A DNA stretch of 64,000 bases, taken from contig NZ_CP048795.1 in NCBI RefSeq assembly GCF_011006175.1, positions 1,480,491 through 1,544,490 on the forward strand, given 5' to 3'. The DNA is from Hydrogenobacter sp. T-8 (GTDB lineage Bacteria; Aquificota; Aquificia; Aquificales; Aquificaceae). Below the pieces are notes generated by a model. It was not told the origin of the DNA, did no database searches, and saw only the letters and a program-made list of their open reading frames with translations. The translations under genes were made by a program, and so were the position numbers. Below are positions 43,430 to 51,011 of this stretch, piece after piece; the stretch's first letter is position 1; every line of letters begins with the position of its first letter.

Positions 43430-44865
43430 TTATAAACTTCCCTATTAGTGTTAGTGTATAGCATATATTTTAATCCATCATATACAAGGTAAAAATTTGG
43501 GACAAAGCCAGATTCAGATTTGATAAATCTCTTTTTTATAGCATCTTTTGAATTTCTACTTATCAACATACAATCTGCAAAGGTTATAGGGTTTGACAGA
43601 GCGGTATAGTATGTGTAATTGTGCGGGAGTATAAATATATTGGAACTTCCTGTAAAATAAACCACTGGAAAGGTGTAAGCATCGTCAGAGAGAATTTTTT
43701 TACACCCGTAGCCAATTAAAAGTTCCGCAATTATCCTGTCTTCTTTTATGCTTATCCTTTCTGGTATGATTCTACCTTTGAGGGAACCAATGAATTCTTT
43801 CTCATTTAAATCTTTTGAATGATCTGGTATAAAGAAAGCAGAAAGAAAAGCTATAATCATGGAAAACAAGTAGGGCTTTGAGTTTGCTATCCTTAGGTAA
43901 AAAGCAAAGACAAGGGAAAAGAGTAGAAACAAAACGGATGAATACATGTATGGGAAAGACATGCCAAAATATATGGAGAAATAAAATACAAATATGGGTA
44001 CTATATAAACCAAAAACAGAGGAGTTGTATATAAAAGTTTAAACCTCTTTATGTAAGGTATAACTAAGAAATACGGTAGAATGAGAAGGCTATTTAAAAA
44101 CAACTGCTTTAAGGTAAGGTAAAGACTTCGTATAAATGAGCCAGATGCTTGTATAAATTCATCAATAACAGGCTCACTTCTGAAAAAGGAATAAGGACTT
44201 TGAATAAAATTAAGGGGATTACCTGTGAAAATCCAGTTTAAATAGAGCCAAGAAAAAAGGAAAAATACAACAGGAGTAATTTTCACCACCACAATTGCAA
44301 CCCTGTAGGGAAAATTTTCTTTACTAGTCAACAGAAAAAGGCTGATAAAGTATACAGGAACTACAAAAAGACTCCTAAAGTCTACAAAGAATGTTATGCC
44401 AAGAAGCAAACCTGCGACGAATATATACAAGGAATATTTTGTTTCTATATGTCTTACTGTGTAAAAAACAGATAGGGAAAGCAGTATATAGAATAAAAGC
44501 ACATCAAATCTCTGGGAAGATAGAAATAGGTATAGAGGATTGAGCATAATAATAGAAATACTCAAAATAGATAGAGCGTCTGTTTTATAAGTTTTTATGA
44601 GATATGTTATTAAAAATGTGGAAAACAAAGCACTTATGATAGGTGAAACTAAAAGAGGGTCGTTGACTATAAGGAAAGGCACAAAGGCGATAGGTGGATA
44701 AACAAAACCTATATTTTCCACTCTAAAACCACTTTGCACCGCTATCAATGCTTTTTCCGCAAAGAAAAGTAAATTGCTATGGATATAATCAAACTTAAAA
44801 AACAGCTCTTGTGATATATAAAAGTAAAGCAAGAAGAGTATAAAAAATACTATGAAGGCTATCAT
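43423..44865 (-). CDS. polytopic membrane protein, probable GT-C-type glycosyltransferase
   Basis: A 480-residue protein with about ten or eleven membrane helices in the first 370 residues and a soluble tail of about 110. The first loop holds FKFDYIHSN and FVYPPIAFVPF, which resembles the acidic first loop of ArnT/PMT-like (GT39, GT-C) enzymes; these use lipid-linked sugars. Identity is uncertain, and an EPS polymer-modifying or translocating protein is also possible. It is AT-richer than the surrounding genes. Linked by overlaps of 4 and 7 bp. Confidence 0.6.
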   Translation of the reverse strand: MIAFIVFFILFLLYFYISQELFFKFDYIHSNLLFFAEKALIAVQSGFRVENIGFVYPPIAFVPFLIVNDPLLVSPIISALFSTFLITYLIKTYKTDALSILSISIIMLNPLYLFLSSQRFDVLLFYILLSLSVFYTVRHIETKYSLYIFVAGLLLGITFFVDFRSLFVVPVYFISLFLLTSKENFPYRVAIVVVKITPVVFFLFSWLYLNWIFTGNPLNFIQSPYSFFRSEPVIDEFIQASGSFIRSLYLTLKQLFLNSLLILPYFLVIPYIKRFKLLYTTPLFLVYIVPIFVFYFSIYFGMSFPYMYSSVLFLLFSLVFAFYLRIANSKPYLFSMIIAFLSAFFIPDHSKDLNEKEFIGSLKGRIIPERISIKEDRIIAELLIGYGCKKILSDDAYTFPVVYFTGSSNIFILPHNYTYYTALSNPITFADCMLISRNSKDAIKKRFIKSESGFVPNFYLVYDGLKYMLYTNTNREVYKW

Positions 44866-46757
44866 GAGCCAACTACCGGTGGTTTGTATTTGGTTATGCC
44901 ATGTTGTGTCTTTTGCCAGTAGAAGGGCTTTGTAAACAATTCATATAGTGCTTTATATGAAGCTATAGAATGAAGTATCCAATATATTGGATTTAAAAAA
45001 GCGTAAGGAAGTAGTTCGTAATAGCCTCTTTTGAAAACTGCAATCATATTTAGGTAAATGCCTATAAAATTACCTATTAGGAGATTAAATAAAGATACAT
45101 GTAGCAATAATGGAGGGAATATTGGTTCATAAGTCTTTGTTTGAGTTATAAGCCATATTAAAAACATAAACCACATTATAGGGTTCATCAGAAATGTAAG
45201 AGGAGTCCCTCCTATTAGAAATAGGAAAGATAACATTCCCTTAAATCCGACGGTTTTGTAAAGTCTTTTTAGGTTTCTTGAGTGCACTAAAAAGGTCTGC
45301 ATGTATCCTTTAATCCATCTTGACCTCTGTCTTATCCAGTTTTTTAATTTTGCGTTTGCCTCCTCATAGGTCGTGGAGTTAATTATGCCTACTTTGTATC
45401 CTTTCCCAAAGCCTCTGACCCCAAGGTCTGCATCTTCTGTGGTGTTAAAGGGATCCCACGCGCCTATCTCACGAAGCTTTTCCACATCAAAGTGGTTGCT
45501 TGTGCCTCCAAGAGGAATGGGTAGTTTAAGGTTGAAAAGACCAGGTAATAGATAGTCAAACCAGTAAGAATACTCAAGAGTAAACATCTTTGTAAGAAAG
45601 TTTTCATCCTTGTTAAAGTAGTTTAGTGCTGCCTGAAAACATATGTAATCTTTGCCAGCCTTTCTAAAGGCTATAACTGCCTTTTTTAGTTGGTCCGGCT
45701 CAGGTATGTCCTCCGCATCGTATATGGTTAGATATTTCCCTTTGGCAAAAAACAAACCGTAATTACACGCCTTTGGTTTTGTTTTGGGAATACTGTTGGG
45801 TACTATAATAAAACGCCAGTTGGCTGGTGGTCTGTGGTCTTTTGCAGCCTTTAATGTTTCTGTATCATCCTCCTCAAGAAGCAGAATAACATCCAGTTTA
45901 TCCTGGGGGTAGTCCATCTTTTTTAAACCTTCCATCAGTATGCCGACAACTTCAGGTTCTTTGTATACAGGAACAAGTATCGTATATACAGGCAATTCAT
46001 CATCCTTCAAAGCTTTAACCTCTTCTTCTGTTATGAACTGCTCCATTTCACTTTTTGCCCCCGCTATACTAACGACAAGTTTGAATCCTATAGAAAGAAG
46101 GTAAAAAACTTGTGCTATTCCTATAATAGTTATAAGAGTAAATACAGCATTTATATAAAGTCCAATTAACACTGAAAAAAGCACAAAACCCATAAAGAGA
46201 ACCTGCATTTTTGAAAAAACTAAAGATGCAGAATACTCAGGAGATAAATAAAATAACCCCTTAATCGCCTTGTCTATTAGCAAATCCTTATAGATATATT
46301 CAAGAGTTTTTATAAGGTCAAGGTCAGTTATAACCACTAACTCTGTCTTGTATCCACTAAAGTGCCTGTTTATAAACTCATCAAGCTCAATACTTCCAGG
46401 GTTTGACACAAAAAGTTTTACAGTATTTGTATATTTATCTAAATTTGCGGGTATAACCTCATATCTTATAAGTTCTTGAACTTCAAAACCCTTAATAAAT
46501 TCAGCGTTAATTTGCATAAGAATCTTTTCTGTTCCCAGTAAGAAAGGAAGGTTAAAATGTTCTGCAAGTGCCCTATAAAGGTCAATTCTCCTAATATAAC
46601 CAAGAGAGGCAAGTATCCATCCTAACCTCCCACCGCTTTTTTCCTGATATTCAAGAGCTTCTTTAAGTTGCTCTTCTGTGATATAACCTTTTTCAACTAA
46701 TATACTACCGATCAAGCTTCTTTTAGAAGCTATACCATAAATTGAAGAAGAAGCCAT
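44862..46757 (-). CDS. MshEN-GT2 polysaccharide synthase (c-di-GMP-type regulatory domain fused to processive glycosyltransferase)
   Basis: 631 residues. The N-terminal 150 residues are an MshEN/GspE-N domain, with both 24-residue c-di-GMP-type motifs visible: LIGSILVEKGYITEEQL...AL..Q and RLGWILASLGYIRRIDL...AL. Two membrane helices follow (about 190-235). Then comes a family 2 glycosyltransferase with YDAEDIPEPD, TTEDADLG and QRSRWIKG, the D, DxD-like, TED and QxxRW residues of processive synthases such as BcsA, and three or four C-terminal helices. E. coli NfrB has related parts. The ATG at 46757 is preferred because GGTGGGAG lies 6 nt upstream; the start overlaps the barrel gene by 35 bp. 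Confidence 0.9.
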   Translation of the reverse strand: MASSSIYGIASKRSLIGSILVEKGYITEEQLKEALEYQEKSGGRLGWILASLGYIRRIDLYRALAEHFNLPFLLGTEKILMQINAEFIKGFEVQELIRYEVIPANLDKYTNTVKLFVSNPGSIELDEFINRHFSGYKTELVVITDLDLIKTLEYIYKDLLIDKAIKGLFYLSPEYSASLVFSKMQVLFMGFVLFSVLIGLYINAVFTLITIIGIAQVFYLLSIGFKLVVSIAGAKSEMEQFITEEEVKALKDDELPVYTILVPVYKEPEVVGILMEGLKKMDYPQDKLDVILLLEEDDTETLKAAKDHRPPANWRFIIVPNSIPKTKPKACNYGLFFAKGKYLTIYDAEDIPEPDQLKKAVIAFRKAGKDYICFQAALNYFNKDENFLTKMFTLEYSYWFDYLLPGLFNLKLPIPLGGTSNHFDVEKLREIGAWDPFNTTEDADLGVRGFGKGYKVGIINSTTYEEANAKLKNWIRQRSRWIKGYMQTFLVHSRNLKRLYKTVGFKGMLSFLFLIGGTPLTFLMNPIMWFMFLIWLITQTKTYEPIFPPLLLHVSLFNLLIGNFIGIYLNMIAVFKRGYYELLPYAFLNPIYWILHSIASYKALYELFTKPFYWQKTQHGITKYKPPVVGS

Positions 46758-47502
46758 GTGCATCTCCCACCCTTCTGCCATAGAGGGTTTTCTGATAACC
46801 TGGCACTAAGGAAAGATTTCCTAATTTTATTCTTGGTGCTATATTTACCTGCACCAGTTTATAGTCTGGTTCAAGAAAAACATTTTCACCAATTGATTTC
46901 CTCTTGCCATTTCCAAGACCAATTTGAGCATCAACAAAGGTCAGAAGCTGAAGGCTCTGAGTTATGTTTATACCGCCACCGCTGTATGCCCTTATCTGAC
47001 TTGAAGGATAACCAAAGTAATATCTATAACCCACACCAGAATCCCAAAAGCCCCAATTACCAGAAAATCCGTATAGTAGACCGCCCTCTACTGCAAACCT
47101 TCCGTATCCTATTCTTGGATTATCCTTTATGGAGTAGCCTGTAGGCATGATTAAATTTCCATAAAGAGATAAGGAGTCTCTTTGACCCTTACGCACATTT
47201 CTTATAATTCCAAGCTCAAAGTCTCCCAAACCAGAAGTTTCACCATCTCCACATTCTAACCAGCTATAGGGTAATTTGAAAACAGCAGTATGTTTTGGGT
47301 CTATTCCGTATTCACCATAGATTTGTAGCTCTCTTTTTTCAAAGGTGCATCCTATAGGACGCCTTTTACTGTCTTTATCGTAATATTTTGTTGCTTTTTG
47401 GTAGTTAAAACTCGTTGAGATAAAAAACTCACCCTCTTGCCTGACCCACGCTGAGGCGAATACAAATGAGCTTGATAAGAGTACAAGAGAAAGAGTCCTC
47501 AT
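46723..47502 (-). CDS. outer-membrane beta-barrel protein of the polysaccharide locus
   Basis: A 259-residue protein with a signal peptide ending near FASA and about ten alternating amphipathic strands (ISTSFNYQKA, DSLSLYGNLIM, GVGYRYYFGY). It ends in WYSF, the C-terminal aromatic of barrel proteins. It sits between the BcsB-like gene (ATGA overlap) and the synthase, so it may be the exit pore for the polymer, although it lacks the TPR scaffold of BcsC-type exporters. The TPR protein at 32366-34003 could be too far to count. Confidence 0.72.
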   Translation of the reverse strand: MRTLSLVLLSSSFVFASAWVRQEGEFFISTSFNYQKATKYYDKDSKRRPIGCTFEKRELQIYGEYGIDPKHTAVFKLPYSWLECGDGETSGLGDFELGIIRNVRKGQRDSLSLYGNLIMPTGYSIKDNPRIGYGRFAVEGGLLYGFSGNWGFWDSGVGYRYYFGYPSSQIRAYSGGGINITQSLQLLTFVDAQIGLGNGKRKSIGENVFLEPDYKLVQVNIAPRIKLGNLSLVPGYQKTLYGRRVGDAHGFFFNLWYSF

Positions 47503-49454
47503 ACTGTCCTCCTTGTTAGTTTCCTATAGGTATGCATTAGAAGGTAAAGCACAGGTATAGAGAGGAGTATTATTATAAGCAATCTATACTTCATCCAATA
47601 ATAACCTATTCCCCTCTCCCTTTCGTATCTCAATCTTAGTTTATCTCCAATCTCAAAAGATGCAAAATAGCTTTCTGATATCACCGCCACATTACCGTAT
47701 AGGTTCAAATAATCTTCTATAGAATACATATGGGCTAAAGCTGGAACATCTGGATTACCATAAAGGCTTACCTTTAGCTCTGGAGTAGAAAGATCCTTTA
47801 GCACCAAATAAACAAAGGGCAACTCGTATTTTGCGGAGAACACAACCCTTTTTTCTACAGGGTCATAAACTTCAAAAAGTCCCTTATTAGAATCTGGCTT
47901 AACAAAGCTGAGAATATAATCATAATTCTCATCTTCTTTCTCTATAAACTCAACTGTGCCTATACTTTTATTTACCTCTGGAAGCATATTTAGAATCCTA
48001 ACTGCAAGTGGTAGCAATTTGTTATCTTCTATTCTCAATCCCACCCTTCCGTTAATCATCTTAAAGAAGTCCGCTATTGTTTTTACCCTTTTGTTAACAC
48101 TATTCCAGTAAAAGTATGAATTGTCAAAAACAGTCAGCACAGATTGCGCCACTGCACCAAAACAGTTGTCCGAGGAGGTGAAATTGACTAAGTTGACCAC
48201 AAGGCTGTTATGACCGTATGAAAGTTCCTGAGATGGTATTTTTATATCAATGCCCTTTGTTCCATGACTTTCAAGAGGAAGTGTTTTTATAAGTGTGTCG
48301 TTCAAGTATACTCTCAGTTCCATTTTATCTTTTTGGTGTGCCGGGGTGTGGGCAAAATTAAGCCTAAAGTATAGCGTATCTGGTATTCCACCGAAAGAAG
48401 CCAAGTTGAAAGGTATGTGGAAGGAAATGTTTGACATACCTTTTATAGTAGCAGTTTTAATACCAAGCTCTTTGAGAGAAAACTCCTTGTATTTGGGTGT
48501 TTTCCTCTTCTTTGCTTGTTCTACTTGGATTGATTTACCAAAGATAAATGGTTCGTAGCCATATTGTATAGCTTCCAGTAAAAGCTTATTGACATACAAG
48601 GTATTACCTTCAAGTTTTGTATTGTCTTTAGACATTTTTATTATCTTTTGACAATTATCACTTATTCCCCAGTTGAAAACAGGCAAAATGGCTCTGACCT
48701 TGGATATGTAGTATACTAATGGTAAGAGCTCGCGGTCTTCTATACAAAATTGTCTTTCGTAATCCATCAGAAATGTCCTTATATCCTCCGCTGGTTTATA
48801 CGAAAAAGTAACGGTGCTGTCCGCATGTATTATAAGATAAGGCTTATCAGAGAAAACATCTTCACATATGTTGTTTGAAAGTCTTAGATTTCCTCTTATT
48901 GAGACCTTTATAAAATCTCTACCTCTTCTTGGTCTTATCTCAAGATTTATTGGCTGACCAGAGTTTTGCATGGTTATAGTATACTGAGGCACATCATCTA
49001 CGAGTATACTTACGGATGAGTCTTTTCTTAAGTATGTTGGAATAGTAAGTTTTAGATTTATGTTTGCTCTGACTAGGTTGTTATAGAGGGGTATGTAAAA
49101 ATCATAAGCTGGGCTAATACCCCTTAAAACCATATCTTCTTTTAGAAGATTTATTTCCTTGAAAGTATACTGCACTACTTTATATGAGGTTTCCGGCGTT
49201 TGTTTTGTTTCATACTTTTTATTTTGTATTTTTGACGAGGTTTTATCCAATGTATTAACCTCTGATTTTGTATGGATTCTTCTTTGAGAGATATCTTTAA
49301 CCCTTTGCTCTCCCCTTGGTTGTGTATCAGAAAACACTTCATCTACACTAGGAAGATTTCTTTGAAAACCACCAGCATTCACTTTCGCTACAGAGACAAA
49401 AATAAGTAGAAAAATAGCCAGTTTTATATAGCTTATTCTTATATTTGATTTCAT
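47499..49454 (-). CDS. BcsB-like periplasmic subunit of a polysaccharide synthase
   Basis: A 651-residue protein with a signal peptide or anchor (residues 10-27), a Ser/Thr/Lys-rich linker to about residue 95, and repeated beta-rich modules: VLRGISPAYDFYIPLYNNLV, then SSVSILVDDVPQ, and again SFHIPFNLASFGG, MELRVYLNDTLI. This double pattern matches the BcsB family of cellulose synthase partners. A single helix near the end (LLIIILLSIPVLYLLM) anchors it. In cellulose synthase, BcsB guides the chain across the periplasm; the same role is inferred here. It is the first gene of the operon, with a leaderless-type start. Confidence 0.82.
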   Translation of the reverse strand: MKSNIRISYIKLAIFLLIFVSVAKVNAGGFQRNLPSVDEVFSDTQPRGEQRVKDISQRRIHTKSEVNTLDKTSSKIQNKKYETKQTPETSYKVVQYTFKEINLLKEDMVLRGISPAYDFYIPLYNNLVRANINLKLTIPTYLRKDSSVSILVDDVPQYTITMQNSGQPINLEIRPRRGRDFIKVSIRGNLRLSNNICEDVFSDKPYLIIHADSTVTFSYKPAEDIRTFLMDYERQFCIEDRELLPLVYYISKVRAILPVFNWGISDNCQKIIKMSKDNTKLEGNTLYVNKLLLEAIQYGYEPFIFGKSIQVEQAKKRKTPKYKEFSLKELGIKTATIKGMSNISFHIPFNLASFGGIPDTLYFRLNFAHTPAHQKDKMELRVYLNDTLIKTLPLESHGTKGIDIKIPSQELSYGHNSLVVNLVNFTSSDNCFGAVAQSVLTVFDNSYFYWNSVNKRVKTIADFFKMINGRVGLRIEDNKLLPLAVRILNMLPEVNKSIGTVEFIEKEDENYDYILSFVKPDSNKGLFEVYDPVEKRVVFSAKYELPFVYLVLKDLSTPELKVSLYGNPDVPALAHMYSIEDYLNLYGNVAVISESYFASFEIGDKLRLRYERERGIGYYWMKYRLLIIILLSIPVLYLLMHTYRKLTRRTV

Positions 49455-49455
49455 G

Positions 49456-49496
49456 CTGCAGATTATAACATATCTGCAGTGAAAATTTCGTGAAAA
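49456..49496 (-). promoter_or_regulatory. regulated promoter of the polysaccharide operon
   Basis: On the minus strand: TTTTCAC, GAAA, TTTTCAC (49479-49496), then 11 bp, then TATAAT (49462-49467) with TG one base upstream (extended -10). The -10 lies within an 8-bp inverted repeat, CTGCAGAT...ATCTGCAG (49456-49479). The ATG at 49454 is 7 nt after the box. The 7-4-7 repeat fits a PhoB/OmpR-type activator; the palindrome could be a second operator. Confidence 0.6.
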
Positions 49497-49521
49497 TTAC
49501 CCTCCTTAAAGCGTCCTTCAG

Positions 49522-49938
49522 TCATATATCAAATATAACCTCCGCAACCCAAAGGTCTCCTTGCCTTTCCACTTTGAGGTCATGGTAAGTAGCCGCTTTT
49601 ATTACCAGCTTTGGCTCGTTTTTCTGTGGGTCAAACCTGTCTCCAATGAGTTTTAACCTTGCATAGTCTTCTCTGACCTCCAATGGCTCACACCTTGACG
49701 CTACAAACAGCTCCGCTTCGTGCAGGACAATTGATTCGTTTATTAGGTCTGCAAGCAAAAAGGGGAGCTCTGAGTTTACTTCTATGACCCTTTCCTCTCT
49801 TTGTGGTATGGATTCTATAGGCGTTATTTCGTTAAAAGTTGCCAGTATGCTTTTGCATAGAAGCTCCTCAAGGCTTTTAGCCCATACTCTTATGCCCGCA
49901 TCCGCAGTTATACGGTCTATGGTCTCGTAAAAGCTCAT
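49522..49938 (-). CDS. archease-family protein
   Basis: A 138-residue protein with ITADAGIRVWAKSLEELL near the start and KAATYHDLKVE...WVAEVIFDI at the end, the archease signatures. Archease activates the RNA ligase RtcB by helping guanylation and turnover. RtcB is not in the window. The ending aspartate, a metal-binding residue in the family, is kept, while the usual HTADIG histidine is replaced (ITADAG). It follows dapB with an ATGA overlap. Confidence 0.88.
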   Translation of the reverse strand: MSFYETIDRITADAGIRVWAKSLEELLCKSILATFNEITPIESIPQREERVIEVNSELPFLLADLINESIVLHEAELFVASRCEPLEVREDYARLKLIGDRFDPQKNEPKLVIKAATYHDLKVERQGDLWVAEVIFDI

Positions 49939-50729
49939 AGCCCCAAAACATCAAACATGGAATACCAACCAGGCTTTTTGCCCCTTATCCATCTTGCTGC
50001 CTCTATTGCACCTTTGGCAAATATATCCCTTGAGCTTGCCCTGTGGGTAAGTTCAAGCCTTTCTCCAAAACCAAAAAAGTAGACGGTATGCTCACCCACC
50101 ACATCTCCACCCCTCAGGGACATAACCCCCACCTCTTCTAACTCCCTTGGTGCAATTCCATCTCTGCAATGGACTTTCTTTTGTAGGTTCATAGTCCGTA
50201 GGAGTATCTCTTCAAGTTTTAGTGCGGTTCCGCTTGGTGCATCCTTTTTGTATCTGTGATGAATTTCAAGCACCTCTGCATCAAAGCCTCTGCCCCTTAG
50301 GACATTGCTTGCTATTTCCACAAGCCTAAAAAGCAGGTTCACACCCAAGCTCATGTTAGGTGAGACAAGTATGGGAGCATGCTCTGAGTAGGATTTTAGT
50401 TCTTCTAGTTCTTGTTCCTTAAAGCCAGTAGTTCCAATTACCACACCCTTTCCTGCAAGGGCGGAAAGTTTTCCATGAGAAACCGCTGCAGTAGTATTGC
50501 CTGAAAATTCTATAACCACATCACAAAGACCGAGGACATCTTCAAGCCTTGAAGTGAGAGGAAGACCCTTTAGCTCTTCTATACCAGAGGCTTCACCAAG
50601 GTCATGAGACCTTATACAGTCTGGATGCTCCACTCCTCCAACTACTTGAAAGTCAGAATACTCAAGGGAGAGCCTTAGGATGCTTTTACCCATCCTACCA
50701 AGGGCACCACAGACTACCGCCTTTGTCAT
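49935..50729 (-). CDS. dapB: 4-hydroxy-tetrahydrodipicolinate reductase
   Basis: A 264-residue NAD(P)H enzyme of lysine and diaminopimelate synthesis. VCGALGRMGKSIL binds the cofactor. EIHHRYKKDAPSGTA near residue 155 holds the catalytic His and Lys. GTTGF and SPNMSLGVNLLF are also conserved. It overlaps a small acidic gene upstream and archease downstream by 4 bp each. Confidence 0.96.
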   Translation of the reverse strand: MTKAVVCGALGRMGKSILRLSLEYSDFQVVGGVEHPDCIRSHDLGEASGIEELKGLPLTSRLEDVLGLCDVVIEFSGNTTAAVSHGKLSALAGKGVVIGTTGFKEQELEELKSYSEHAPILVSPNMSLGVNLLFRLVEIASNVLRGRGFDAEVLEIHHRYKKDAPSGTALKLEEILLRTMNLQKKVHCRDGIAPRELEEVGVMSLRGGDVVGEHTVYFFGFGERLELTHRASSRDIFAKGAIEAARWIRGKKPGWYSMFDVLGL

Positions 50730-50977
50730 TCCTCCTCCTCTTCTCCAAAAATCATATCCTCAAGCTCTTCTACCGCGTCTTCCGCTTGGTCTGGTGGCAC
50801 CACTGAGGGATAAAGGGCTACTTGAATACCCTCGGTGAAGAGAAACCTACTTATTATCTCCTGTAGCTTCTCCAACTCTTCGGGGCTGAGGTCTCCTCTT
50901 ATGCTCTCTTCTACGGGCTTGTTGGTGAAGAAGAAACCCACGAGGCTGAAAGGCACTGCGTAAAGTTGTTCTTCCAT
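50726..50977 (-). CDS. hypothetical small acidic protein
   Basis: 83 residues, ending in a run of glutamates. The middle ([18 protein letters not shown]) is helical. AAGGAGAG lies at a suitable distance before the ATG at 50977, and the gene overlaps dapB by 4 bp, so it is translated. No family recognised. It is divergent from leuS. Confidence 0.72.
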   Translation of the reverse strand: MEEQLYAVPFSLVGFFFTNKPVEESIRGDLSPEELEKLQEIISRFLFTEGIQVALYPSVVPPDQAEDAVEELEDMIFGEEEEE

Positions 50978-51003
50978 GACACTCTCCTTTTTGGTTTTGA
51001 AAA

Positions 51004-51011
51004 ATTATAAT
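51004..51011. promoter_or_regulatory. symmetric shared -10 box, acidic gene / leuS
   Basis: ATTATAAT holds TATAAT on both strands: minus 51004-51009, with a leader of about 20 nt and a Shine-Dalgarno for the acidic gene; plus 51006-51011, which abuts the ATG at 51012 and is 6 nt from the ATG at 51018. The leuS message would start at or near the second ATG. Confidence 0.5.
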
